Source: Acephala macrosclerotiorum (lineage: Eukaryota; Ascomycota; Leotiomycetes; Helotiales; Mollisiaceae). Taken from it: a DNA stretch of 64,000 nt. This document shows, in pieces, positions 23,515 through 36,449 of this stretch; position 1 is the stretch's first letter; every line of letters begins with the position of its first letter. Position numbers and translations under genes: made by a program. Under the pieces are notes generated by a model that saw nothing but the letters and a program-made list of their open reading frames with translations, was not told where the DNA came from and searched no databases. Where the stretch lies: assembly GCA_014904845.1 (NCBI GenBank), contig MU119288.1, forward strand, positions 89,743-153,742. Reading direction: 5' to 3'.

Positions 23515-25831
23515 TTAGTATCGCTGCATCGATTTGAGGAATGTATTAACTGCAGCCATTCGATGACCAACAACGGGGGACCTTTCTGCGATCCCTTGAA
23601 GTAACTTCATTCCCTTGTTGATATAATCCATATTCTCGCTCCATGCATCTATCTCATCGGTTTTTTCTGCCCGGACGCAATTCAGGATGATGATACAAAT
23701 GCTATTGAAAAGGAAATGTCTACATAATAATTTAGTCAATATCAACAGACTTCACATAGAGCGTAAACAGCCACTTACAACACAATCCAATGTCCTTTCA
23801 ACTGAAACCCCGAATTTGAAACATCTTCACAGATCGCAACAATCATCTTGGCCGACTCAACACTGTTTCATGTCAGATCACAAGATTTCTTATGGGATGA
23901 GGTTTCTCACCGGACTTACCATTGATTCGCATAATCGATTATGGCTGAGCTCCCAACCTCCATTTGCGAATCACGGATCAAGCTGACCAGAGCTGGGTGG
24001 AGCAGCTGGCATTTTATGCCTAGATATAGCACTTGAACGTTGAGCTTCAACGAAAAGGCACTCAGTCAGTAAACCATTTTTGGAATAAAGGAGGGATATA
24101 CTCGCAATGCTAGCTTTCTGTCGTTCATTCGCTCCATCAACTAATCGAGAACTAGATCCTTCAATGTAGGGCTGAAGGCAAAAATAGATAGGTAGCTCAG
24201 AGTAGAATCTGGAAAGAGATCTTAGGTGGACCTTCAAGAGAGGTGGACTCGTGATTGCTGGTTGAGACCTGGCGCTGTCGCGGAGGACTTCTTTGAGTAG
24301 GCTGCTGAGAACTCTCATATTCATTTGAGTGAGGCGGCTGTTGAGACATTCTTCATAAAACAATGGTGGTTCCTAGTTTTGCGTGTTGGATTGCGGTATT
24401 GAAAACCGGGGGTTGAGAGCTTACCATCATATTGATCATGTACTCCGTTTCGGCGATAACGATTTTTGAAGTGTGGGAAGTGAGCTGCAGCCACTTATTC
24501 TGTGTTAGCATGTGGAAATGGTGGGGATTTCGAAGGTCGGCGGAGTTACATTATGTAGAAAGTCGATACTTTTCCAAACTCGTAACCAGTGCGAGCGTCT
24601 CGGCTCCGGGAAATCTTGAAGCGGAAACGTTGATGAATCTAGGCCAATCTGCTGCCCCAACTGTATTGCTATATCTGTTATACGTCGATTGGTATGAAGA
24701 ACGTTTAACGTTAAAGGTGGTAACTCACCAAGAAAGTGGGGAGTTGAGCTCGGAAACATTTTCAAGTGATACAAGGCGATCAGGAGTAGGATTCGCATCA
24801 TCCACATATCGTCGCTCCAACTCTTCAAGGCAGACAACAGAACACGACCGCGGATGTACAAGTCAAGATGTAGAGAAGGATCTAGGATATCCACATATGT
24901 TGCTCCTAGAGCAAATACCAGAAACAGCTCACTACTTAATTCTTCCTCAACTTTAGGGTTAACAAGTGCGTTCTGAAAGTTCTCACGTAGGCGGAATTCA
25001 TCGAAGAGGTGGAGAATGTGGTTGAGATTTTGTAGAAATGCTTCGAGAAGTACTTCGTACCCCAACAGGATCTCGAATGACTGGCTTGACCTCTCAAGGC
25101 TAGCGATCTTCTGTTTGAATTGGTCTCGAGTAACGACGTTGGAACCTAAGGTTGGGAAAGAAAGAGCCAAGCAGATTTCTTCGACGAGCGTTTCCCCACT
25201 AGAAATAGGTACAGAGGAAATCGATAGATTGATGAATGATGCGCTATAGATATGCATATTTGAAGAGTTGTGTTCGTGGACCTGGAAGGGGTTAGTTTCG
25301 CGGGCTGCTGGGGGCCGCAAATCCAGTACTCACCTGGCCATTGCGTTGGTGTTTCGTGTCTGGCAAGACCAAAATGTCCCTCAAAATAGTCAGAATTTGA
25401 GCGCGGAAGTCTGAGTTAATTTGAGAGCTAGTGTAAGTTGTAGTTTTTGAACCTGAAGGTTGGGACGCAGGTGGAGACGTAGGGAGGCTTGTCGATCTAC
25501 TCCAGAAAGTAGTGTTTAAGGAAACACTTGATGGGGATCCGGATCCGGAACCAGAACTGGAAGACACCAGCACCGACTCCCGACGGGAGGTGGTTTGTTG
25601 TTCTTGTCGTAGTTGGGTGGGGGTCGGAAGCGGCCTCTCATCTGGCCAAGATTGTCTGCGAGCAATTGCTCGTTGTAACTTCCGCCTATCCCCAAGGCGC
25701 ATGTTTAGTTTCAAGAAATCTTCCTCTCGAATCTGGGAAAGCGACTGCCAAGTATCAATCCCTGCATCTAGGAAAGAACTCAAGTACTGTTGCATCCCAA
25801 GGTCGGCCAAAATGTCATTCACTTGAGCCAT
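23515..25831 (-). CDS. SAM-domain regulator with fungal transcription-factor domain
   Basis: A multi-exon gene. Exon 1, from the ATG at 25831, encodes a SAM domain (VNDILADLGMQQYLSSFLDAG...LGDRRKLQRAIARR, about residues 4-65) and a Ser-rich linker. Introns at 25282-25333, 24675-24728, 24500-24549 and 24373-24424 are in phase and join a helical region typical of the fungal-specific transcription factor domain (DIAIQLGQQIGLD..., RRSHWLRVWKSIDFLHN, VLYLGIKCQLLHPALVSLI, CVESAKMIVAICED). Two more introns lead to the stop at 23515. The junction near 24040-24102 needs a GC donor (GCGAGT) or a 1-nt indel. Related Pezizomycotina proteins, as I remember them, place an HMG box after the SAM domain. I see neither an HMG box nor a Zn2Cys6 cluster here. 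Confidence 0.7.
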
Positions 25832-27012
25832 CAGGGGAAGCGAGGTCACGTGTCTCTCTCTCTGTCTGGGGAGTGAAGAACAGACATTGAATGACGATAG
25901 CGATCAGTTCTGACGTCTGTACAACTGGCTTATGAATATTAGATGGTAATATGTCTCCGGCGATGGTGGTATCCTTGTATTTTCTGCCTCGCTATCCACT
26001 CTCGATCGACCCATTGTTTTTCCAGCGACAGGTAGAAGTTTCGAGACGACATGCGGAGGCATCTCCATTAAGATAGGCGGGGATCTTGGTTGACCATGCA
26101 GGGCTTGAGGATCCTGGTGGACACAAAAACGCTTACCCTTTTTTCGGGCCCAGGCTTCGCCAGGGGACTCGACCTTCCTCCCGCGATTGCTGATTACTTA
26201 TCGACACCAATGACTTTCTGACTTCTCAATTCACGCGTCCTTGAGCATATCGACAGCAGTAGGATCAACAAGGAGACATCCTCCGATTCTTACGAGATAT
26301 TCTTTACGCTCTATTGATATTCTGCTTCCCACTTGCGCAGGCGCGGGGTAAGGTCACTCCTGTCACACTTCAGTAGAAGGGACGGCCGGCTTATTGGGAC
26401 CATGCATCGTATCAGACGAGCGATGTGTGGAATATTCTAGCACAAGCGACTTCCGAGCCTATGAGAACGTGCGACATTTGCACCCGTCAACCTTAATCGA
26501 AGCCTGTCTCGCCCAAAGGTTCTCTTTCTAGCGATCCCACACGCCACAAGCGACAATCACCTTGCTTAATGATCGTCATGCCGGCAGGGTACTCTATACA
26601 AGCTTAAACAGTCCAAGGTTTTCTGTCTGTGCTTTTCAAATCCTTCTAAACTAACGAGTAAAGGCAGTAATGATTTACAGGTTTTACTCTGGAGTATTGG
26701 CCGAAATCCCTTGGTTTTCTAGAATATTCGAAAGGTGCACAGACGGATAACCTTGAATTATTTGGGCCTGTGTTTCTAGAGCTCTACCAATCCTCGACCT
26801 CCTGAATAATTCATTTCGATGAAGTGAGCCGCTTCGTGTGTATTGCTCTACGTTCATATTTACCTACAGATATCCTCCCAATATTCTTGAAATGTTACAT
26901 TGTGCAAGTTCTGTCGTTATCCTCGTACGAGGGTTGAGGACTAAAACCATTCATTCCCACCTCCATCACATCTCTTCTATTCCTTCCCCGACCCTCACCC
27001 ACCCTCCTACAA
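25832..27012. other. Intergenic region, about 1.2 kb
   Basis: The region between two minus-strand regulatory genes. It should hold the SAM-regulator promoter and the phytochrome 3' end. The short ORF at 26838-27113 is antisense to the phytochrome tail and not credible. Confidence 0.45.
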
Positions 27013-30000
27013 TCATGCTAAAAACCATCCACCCTCCTCCCAATTGGCCCTTCCAACCATCAATTCTTGCATCCTCTCCACATCCCCAACCCACCTTGGC
27101 ACCGCCGCGATAATCCTCTCAAGGCGCTTGAAGTCAATTGGTTTCGTGATCCAGCCATCAAACCCCGCTACTAGATATTCTCGTTGAGAACGTTCTACGA
27201 GTGAGGCTGAGACGGCGATGATGGGGATACGACCGTATGCTGTGACTTTGGGAGAGGAGGGTGGCGTGGTGCTGCGTTCAAATTCGCGGATAAGGCGGGT
27301 GGATTCGATGCCGTCTACCAGTGGCATCTAGAGGAGAGGTCAGCTGAGAATGCAGCGGAGGGAATCTTTTCTGAAGGAAAAATATACCTGGATATCCATC
27401 AAGATGATATCAAACAATGTGGGATTCTGCTTGAATGCATTCGCACACGACTGTCCGTCAACTGAGACTTGTACGCCGTGTCCCTTCCTACTCAATCTAG
27501 TTTGTAGCAGCCGACTATTCAGCGGATTATCTTCCGCAACCAAGATATTCAGCTTGTCGAATGGAAAGTGTGCGCTCTTGGATAGAGGGCTGGGTGGAGT
27601 AGAGAGTAATTCAGGGGAGAGGATTGATTGATCGGAAGCGGACAGTACAGATGGGGATTGTAAAGGACCGAAAAATGAGGTTCGAGCTTCGGATGATAGG
27701 TCGGTGATATTGGGTGGAGTGGGCAGGAGTGATTGCGTGGCGTTCAGGGTAGCGACGAGACTTGGTTGGATGGAAGCTTTGTGGAAAGGGATCGTGATTG
27801 ATACTTTTGTTCCTTTCCCTAGTCCCGCTGAAGACATGCTGATTTGTCCGTTGTTGAGTCGTACGAACCTTGCTGTCAGCGCAAGTCCAAGACCGATGAC
27901 AGTGTTCTGGGTTTGGAGAAACTTGGCATCGTTGGTTGAAGTCGAGGTTTCGTTTCCGTTGTCCTCGTCGTCGAGGATCTTTTCAAAGTCTTGGAAGATG
28001 CTGTCAAGTTGTAACTCGGTCAGCCCACGGCCCTCATCTTGAAGGGATATTTCAATAAGGACGTGGTCATCGGTTGTGCTGATGCAACGCAAACTGATAC
28101 TAATGCGCCCTGCTTCAGATTGCTGGATGGCGTTGGCGAATAAGTTCGTAATGACTTGTCTTAAGCCTGTAGGATCGCTCTTGACGATGCTTGGAATGGT
28201 CTGGTCGGCATCAACCACGATTTCTAGATTTTTCCTGCTTGTCTCTGGCTTGAAAGCTATCACGACACTTCGAATCATGGCCTTCAGATCGATGTAGTCT
28301 TGGTGCATATTGTATATAGAATCTTCAACTTGTGTGAGATTGAGGAGATCATTGACGGCGAACACTAGGGACTTAGATGCTTGAAGCGACCTTTGGAGAT
28401 TCAATCGAGCTCCTTCATCGAGCGTGTCCTCGAGCGCTACTTCGAGGTAGTTGATGATGCTGCTTAAAGGCGTCCGGACTTCGTGACCGGCATTTTGGAT
28501 CAAGAGACGAGTCATTCTGTTTTTCTGAACAATCGCTTCTTTTTGGCGCCCTTGAAGATCATGAGGGTCAGTCATGGCCTTACACAGAACAAATGGGCAA
28601 AAGTAGAGGGTAATCGATGGTCATCCGGGGAGTATTGTGACATCCATCTTGAACTCGAAGCATGTACTTGCTATCCACGAATGTCCAAAACTACCAAAAA
28701 GGTCTCGACTCCGAGAGAGAAGAGGGGCGCGGGACGACACAAAAGTAAGGATCAGAAGGAATAGCTTACAAACTTCAATGAATCTCCCATATAATGTTAG
28801 AAGTGCTCCAGCAGATTCCACTAAAATCAGTCAGCAAGAATATCTCATGGGCAGACAATCCTTACGCTGGTCTTCAGTCCACTCTCTGCTAGTCCCCACA
28901 ACTTGCTCACTCCATCGCTGAAAACTACTTCGCGGTTCAAGGTAACCCCGACCAGGAGCATTCGCCTTCTCGTACGGATTTCCAGCCCAGCTGACCTCCT
29001 TGAGAACTCCTTTCCTGAAGAATACTAGGAAGTCCGGGTTTGGGGGTTTAAGTGGAATGACCAGCATTCCAGATATGATCGAGAGCTTTGTTGGGTAATG
29101 GAAGTTGGGGCAGTCTTCCCGGAGAGAGTGCGACGAGAAGACCGTCGCGTAATTTTGCTGTCGGATGTATTGTAGAAGGGCGACAGACTCGTTGTAGGCA
29201 AGGAGTTGGCCGATGGTTCTTGCTTCGCTTTTGATGACGAGGAATCCAAAGTCAGCAGCAAACATACTTAGCAAGTCTGCTGATGATGCTACGATGTAAG
29301 ATGATGGTTGGGCTCTGGGCGGAGGGTGAGATAGCGCTTTGCGGGCTTTAATCCGCGAAGCGTAGATCAACTTTTCTATATCGCTGCTTGCAATATTACC
29401 CAGGCCACGGCACAACTCGCGAACTGGGAGGGACACTCGCATACTTGAACCGTAATTGTGACAGGCTATCAGACCCCACAGCTTGCCATCCAACACCAAA
29501 GAGATGGACATGCTTGCTCGAACTCCTATGTTTGCCAAGTATCGTAAATGAACAGGGCTCATTGCTCGTAGATAGGAATGCTTGAGGTCGAGAGGCATTG
29601 AAGCATCTTCCAATGACCGACATACCAATCGTGCTGTCTCTTGCTCCCGATCATAGAGGATCCGGACTGTGTTCACCAGGTAAAGGTCACGTGCCTGTTG
29701 AGGTATGTCTGATGCCGGAAAGTGGAGGCCTCTGTATATATCGGCCGAAGCACGGGGATCTACGATCTCGCTCTGGACGCATCCTACTTGTTGTCAGCTG
29801 TCTGATCATTTGGATTTCTGATGTCCTTGATAGACGAGAATATTTGAAATTGAGTGACGCCATCTTATGTGCCAAGGAAGCAATGGAATGAACACTCTAC
29901 TCACCAGCCGCATTTGTATCAAATTGGTAGATCATGACCCGATGAAAGCTTGTGAGTTCATACACCAAACCAACAATAATATCAAGCAACTCAGACAAAG

Positions 30001-31048
30001 CCTTGGCAGCCGAAATTTGTGTTTGCATCTCGGCAAGTATGTGAAACAAATCCATAGGGCCAACGGTCCGGGTCGTCTTGCGAGCCAGACCAACAGTGTG
30101 TAGCGGGAGGCTGTGACTTGTAGAGGAGAGATATTGAGCGGCCGCAGTGGGAGCCTGGTGGTCAAGGACTTGGACAGGCTTGTTCGGGAGACCTTCGCCG
30201 GGAGGGTGATTCCGGCCGAATATGTTTCCTTCGACCTCGAATTCGCAAATTATCATGTCGGACGTATCGGTTAGATGCATGGCGCAAAACAGAGAGACTT
30301 CTCCTTGAGAAGATACCAAGGAGACTGGGAATACATTTGGGTTCGTTCTCGATACATTGGTGTGCAGGGTTTTGGCTCGAATGATAAACTCGGCGCTGTC
30401 GCTGCTTGTGAGTGCGTCGGTGAAACATTGCAACTTGAAGAGTGCTTCTGGGTCAAGGCCTATGACGCTTCCTGTATTCTCGCTAGCTATACGGACGATA
30501 TAGTGGCCATTTGCGTCCTCTCTGATTGCGACCAAAGCTCCGAATCGTTGAATGGCACCGGGAATATGAATAGGCTCATCCTCACAGCGATAAGCCTGGT
30601 CTCCTTCAACTACCCGAGCCGAAGGGTTGCTCTGATCCGAGAGGTCTAGGTTGAATTTATTGGTGATATAGCGAGCCATTGAAGCTGATTCTTGCTCAGG
30701 AAGAGAAGTGGTCGTAACAAACGGAGCTTCGGAGACGTCAAATGATCCTGATTGTAATTCCGGTTGATGGACGAGAGAAGCAGTATCCAAGGAGGGAATA
30801 TCGTCAGGCAGCAATGCCAATTTAGTGTGTTGTACTGTCGGCTCCGATAGATTATAGGGGTCAGAAGAGGATTTCGTTGTTGGGAATGCAAGCTCTTCGT
30901 TCCCCACTTCGAGTCGGATAGGGAATACTCGATGTATTGTCTGCGCCTCTGGCAAGGCAAAGTTTGCCATTGCAACAAGTGCAATAGTAGAGGAACTTAC
31001 GCTGGCTAGTTGCTCATCGATCAGCGGCCGGTAAGGCAAATATGCCAT
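27013..31048 (-). CDS. fphA: Fungal phytochrome hybrid histidine kinase
   Basis: A red/far-red photoreceptor, 1196 aa over five exons (29905-31048, 28866-29783, 28770-28820, 27388-28550, 27013-27327); all phases agree. Domain order: variable N-terminus, PAS, GAF, PHY, HisKA, HATPase, response receiver. Seen: the N-terminal Cys (about 155) in YRCEDEPIHIPGAIQRFG, the biliverdin-attachment position of fungal and bacterial phytochromes; GAF signature DPRASADIYRGLHFPASDIP; phospho-His (about 727) in AGHEVRTPL; N box NLFANAIQQ; DEGRGL and GLGLAL ATP-lid glycines; receiver EDN, phospho-acceptor Asp (about 1090) in ILMDIQMP and WITKP Lys. The family signals through the HOG pathway. A later ATG at 30971 could be the start; Cys155 is kept either way. 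Exon 3 is only 51 nt and the next intron is 219 nt. Confidence 0.93.
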
Positions 31049-32725
31049 GGTGGATGATTGTGCACCGGCAGACTCGGCGTCCGCGGTGCGTTGGGCGTTA
31101 ACTTTCAGAATGCGGCTCTTTTGCTGGAGAGGCCTGTGATTCTAATGTTCTAGGCCGGTTCGTACTGCGTGTTAGAGAGGCTGCTTTTGCGAGTTGTAAG
31201 TTCATGAATTTGCGGCGACGGCAATCTCCAGCATCTCTATGTTGCCATGCAGGGTTCACCACGGTCGACGCAGACATCAAAGTCGCGCAGCTGGAATATC
31301 GCCATGCGACGCCGGGAGGCAGAAGCCCCGCACACATGTGGGCCATTGCAGGCCTCGATGTGACCAGCTGCATGCACATGCCTTCGTTGCGACGTGACAG
31401 CCAGACCATGTTGGCTGGCGTCTCTCGGTGGCGACTATCATGGTGTGCTCCATGTCTTGAAAGCCATGAAATGGCCACTGTATTGTGCAGCGTGAAAGTT
31501 GTCTCCCTCTTGATGTGCGCCGAAACGTACGACGATTTCCGCTGTATTAATGAGGTCTAGGCTGGCAAAGCCAAGCCCAAGGGCTCGGGCTGAGTGTCTT
31601 GCACACTCGTCGTCCACCGTATTATTACTATGAAATAGCGTATATTAGCAAGGGTAACGAGTGTGAAGGTGGGAAACAAACCACTTTGAGGAATTGAAGA
31701 TGCGCCTGGCCAGGCCACAGCCACAGCCACTAGCCACACAGGTGATACCAACCTTCATGTGCAACAATACAGAAAGAAACGGTAGAGACGACAATACCAA
31801 CAGAAAACCACGAATGCATTCATCGAACCCGCGTGAAGCTCACTCGGGCTAATGACGCAGTGTGCGTCGAGAAGCAGCCGATATACCAGGCAGGAGCTTA
31901 GTCACCATGTCCCGTACAGGTGGCATGAAGTCACTCAACTTCTTCTCGTTCTGAGAACGAAGTGATAACAGAATCGACTGGATTCCGATATAAGCAAGCG
32001 AACTTAAACAAGATACTGTGCTCTCAGGGGGATTTGAGTAGTTATAGAAGGAAACGCGACACAGCCGCCTCTATGTTCTGGTGCGACCGAAAAGAGCAAA
32101 AGATCAAGTGACAACTTGGGGCCAACACACTGCAAAGGAACGCTCGGGAACAAGAACCAACTCGACAATCGGAATATAGTGGCAGGCTGTAAGGACTGGT
32201 CGTCGGCACTGTGCAGCAACGCGTCAAAGGACGAGTCTAGTGGTGATGAGCACTGCTCCTCGCGCGAGCAGCTAGGACGGGGAAGACATGAAGGATTTGA
32301 GGGCTGAGAAAGAGCAGAAAAAAAGATGGGATTGTCGAGAAGAAGCATGACGGCATGCAGGTAGAAGGTGAAGATAGGACTCTTGCTCGCCGGGGGCTCA
32401 CTAACCTTAATGTATCGAGGCTAGAAGTCGATTACACCGGAGGAACCTCCGCCCCCGCGAATCATGGCGTGTCATTGCGTGCACTCCACACAGTGAATGT
32501 CTACCCAATATTCTACGAGCAGTGACACGCTACTGTGGAAGTGTTGCCACAATCTGTACTACCTACAGGGCCTTTTAAATGTTAATTCTGAGGTGACTGT
32601 GGCCGCGTCTCCAAGGGTGGCTAGACCAATCACCTGTTCGAGAGCGCGATACTTTACTATCTCTCACACTGCGACGCAGCGCACCTTTGTAAAACAATAA
32701 AACATCTTACTAAGCGAACCACTCA
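31049..32725. other. Intergenic region upstream of phytochrome
   Basis: About 1.7 kb of ordinary composition with only short overlapping ORFs on both strands (for example 31204-31560 plus and 31098-31478 minus) that have no domains. It probably holds the phytochrome promoter. Confidence 0.45.
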
Positions 32726-33916
32726 AATTATCAAGATTTTGTATAGAAAAAAAAAAAAATTTCAAGTTTTTTAGTAATATATATCGAAACAACTTCTTTT
32801 TTTACACAAAATAATATTGTACTATTTACAATTATACTAAGATTTTTTTTTCGTAGATTTTCTCTTTTTATTGATTATTAATTCAATTAATACAATTCTT
32901 TTTAAAAAATTATTTTAGAATTTTTTTTTTTTATATATTATACAATTTTTTTTTATAAACAATTTATAATATTTATATTTATATACAAATATTTCGAAAG
33001 TTTTTTTATTTATATATTTAAATAATTTTTTTTTTAAATATTTTTATATTTATAGTATTTTACTTTAAATCAAATAATTTTTTTATTAATTGTATACGAA
33101 AATCGTTTTAAGATTTAAAATTAATAAAATGATTTTTTTTTTATATTTAAATATAAAAAAATTAAATAATTATTTATAAAAACAATTTTTAATAAAAATT
33201 AATTTCAAATTTTAAATATATTTCGTTTTATTTAATGCAATTTATTATTATATTGTAATTATATATATTATATAAAATAAAAATATCGAATTATTTCTAA
33301 AAAAAAATTTTAAATAATTATTTTATTATTTTAATTTTAAATAAAAAATTTTTTAAACGTTTTTAAAATCTTATAATTTTATTTTTTAAAAAATAAAAAA
33401 TAATTATTATTAATACGAAAATATTATTTTTTTAATTACAATACAATATTTTATTTTATTTTTTTAAATAAATAATTCTATAAAAAAAAATTTATTTATA
33501 TAAATATAATATTAAATTTTAAAAAATTTAATTAATAAATAAAAAATTATAATTTGTATTTTATTGATTTTTATTGATTTTAAAATTTCAATAAATTTTT
33601 TTTTTTTTTTAAGTTTATAATATTTTTAAACAAAAAAAATTTTTTTTTATACAATATATTATATTTTTAAATCTATAAATATAAATTTATTAAAAATTGT
33701 AATAATTTCAAATAATTTTTCAATAAATCAAATTATAAAATCGTTTATAATAAAATTTTTATCAAATTTTCAAATTTGTATATTAATTTTTTGAATATAA
33801 AAATTTAATAATTTTTATTACTTATATAATTAATATTGTTTATAATACAAAATTTTAAAATAAATTAATTTTTTTATAAATATTTTAAAATTTATTTTTT
33901 ATTATATAATATATAA

Positions 33917-34126
33917 TATAATTATAAGTACAATATTAGTTTAGTAGTCACGTGCGGCACTAGACCAGATCGGGACTAGCGCCGCTTGCGCTAAAGTTGA
34001 AATTATATTTTTCAATTTTTGTATATTTATTAAATTTAAAACTTATAATCAATTAATAAATTATTTAATTTATTTATTTCGTTTTTAATTTATTATTAAT
34101 AATAAATATTTTTAATAATACTAATA
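33917..34126 (+). repeat. RIP-mutated LTR-like repeat copy
   Basis: This aligns along its whole length with the reverse complement of 52559-52759. For example AAGTACAATAT...AGTAGTCACGTG matches GAGTACAATATAGTAGTCACGTG. The right end TTCGTTTTTAATTTATTATTAATAATAAATATT matches the intact copy with C read as T and G as A. Positions about 33945-33993 are an island of normal composition that includes the TAGCGC...GCGCTA hairpin. It would be the 5' LTR of a plus-strand element running into the block. No 3' LTR was seen. Confidence 0.75.
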
Positions 34127-36449
34127 TTAATTAGTAATTGTTCAATTAATTATAAAATAATTAAATTTTTATTTAAAAGAAATTAATTTATAAAAAAAAA
34201 AAATATTTTAAATAGTTTACTTTTTATAAAAAAATATTTAAAATAATTAATATATTTTCGAAAAAATGAAAATTTATAAAAACTTTTTTATAAAAATATA
34301 TCAAAAATATTGAAATTATTAAAAACTTAAAAAAAACAATATAAAAACGATTTCAAATTTATATTTATTTTTTAAATTTATATTTATTACGTAGAATAAT
34401 AACGTTTACGAAAAACGAATAAAAAAACGTAAAAACGATTTCAAATTTATATTAATTTATTCGAATTTATATTAAAAACAAATTTTTAAAAAAAGTTTTA
34501 CGTTTTTACTCGTTATTTGATTAAAAACGTATAAATATTAACGATAATATTTATTTGAACTCGAATTAAAATTTTCAATTTTTTTATTATTTATTATATA
34601 ATTATTTTTTAAAATAATAAATTTATTTAAAATCAAATTTTTTTATAATAAAAATAAATAAAAAAAAAATTTCAATTTTACAAACGATAAAAATTTTAAT
34701 AAAATAATATTAAATAAATATATTTTTTATCGTTTTAAAATATATAAAAAAAAAAAATACTTTAATTATAATCTATAAAAATACTTTTAAAAAAATTTTA
34801 AAAATTGCTCACAAAAAATTTTACGTTTAATATATAAAGATTTTATATATTATCTACGAAATTTTTTATATATTTATAAAATTTAAATATTGAAAAATAA
34901 AAAATTTATTATTAATAATTTAAAAAAAAATTTTCAATAAAAAATTTTTTATAAATAAATACAAATAAAAATCGTTAATTAATTGAAAAATAGAAATTTT
35001 TTTTATTGATAAAATCGATTAATTCAATTAATAAATCAAAGTATTTTAATATTAATATTTAATAATCAAAATATAATTATTTTTACGATTTTAATTATTA
35101 ATACGAACTTTTTTACTACGAATATAATTATTTCTATAAATACTTTTTATATTTTTTTTATTGTAATTCTTTTTATAAATACGAATTTATTTAATATAAT
35201 ACAAAATATTTAATTTATTTATTAGTAATTTTCTTAATAATAATCGAATTAATATAACAATTTATAGAGTATTTTTATTAAATTCTTTATAAATTTAATA
35301 AAAATTTATATTAATAATAAAAAATATAATAAAAAATTATATAATATTTTTAATTATAAATTATCGATTTTTTATAATTATTGTAATAAAATCGAATTAT
35401 TTTAAAATTAATACGATAAAATATTTTCTATTAATTTTATAAAATATATAAATACGTTTTATTTTAATAGATTTTTAAAAAGAAATTTCGATTTTAATAT
35501 ATTAATAATAATAATAAAAATTTATTTTGAAATTAAAAAAAATTATTAATTATATATATTTTTATAAAAAAAAACAATTTTAATAAAAATTATTACGATT
35601 AATTTAATAAAAATTAAATTAAAATATTTATAAATATTTTTTAATCAATTTTAAAAAATTCAATTAAATTTATTATTAAAATATTAAACGAAATATAATT
35701 TACGAAATTAAATTATTAGTATTTATTAAAATATTAAAAAATATAATTTTATTAGTATTTTTAAAAACGTTTATATTAAATTGCAATTAATAATAAATAC
35801 TATAACGCGATCACATAAAATATAGTAATATAATTTAGATTTTATTTTTTAAAATTAAAAAAAAAAACGAATTCAATTAAAATTAAATCGATTATATTTA
35901 TAGAAAACGAAATAAAAAACGCGATCGAGAATAAAATTAAAAATATTAAAATCGAAAAAATTTTCGAAATAAATATTATAAAAATTATAGATTTTAAAAA
36001 GAATTATATTAAAAAAAATATTATATTTGTAGTAAATTAAAATATTAATTAATAAAATATACGATAAAAAAACGATAATAAATATATATAAAATTTTAAT
36101 AATAAATTTAATATACGATAAATCGAAATATTATAACAATTTATTATTAAAAATTTTTTATTAAAATCGAGAAAATAAAAAATTTATTAAAAGATAATTA
36201 AATAATAAAAATTGATCAATTATTAATAAATATAAAAATAAAAAACGAAAATAAAAATTATTTTATTGAATTTAAAAAAATTAATAATACGCAAATAATA
36301 ATTATTTGAAATAATTAATTTACTCGTTATATTATTACGAGAAAAAATATATTTAATATTTTATTATTACAATTTAAATTATTCGAATTAAATTAATATT
36401 TATTTTTTATTTTCGAAATTTTTTAAGAAATTATATCGAATAATAAAAT

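Noticed and set aside
31098..31560. Overlapping ORFs on both strands upstream of the phytochrome
   Set aside because: They are mirror-image open frames in a GC-richer promoter region, with no protein features in either.
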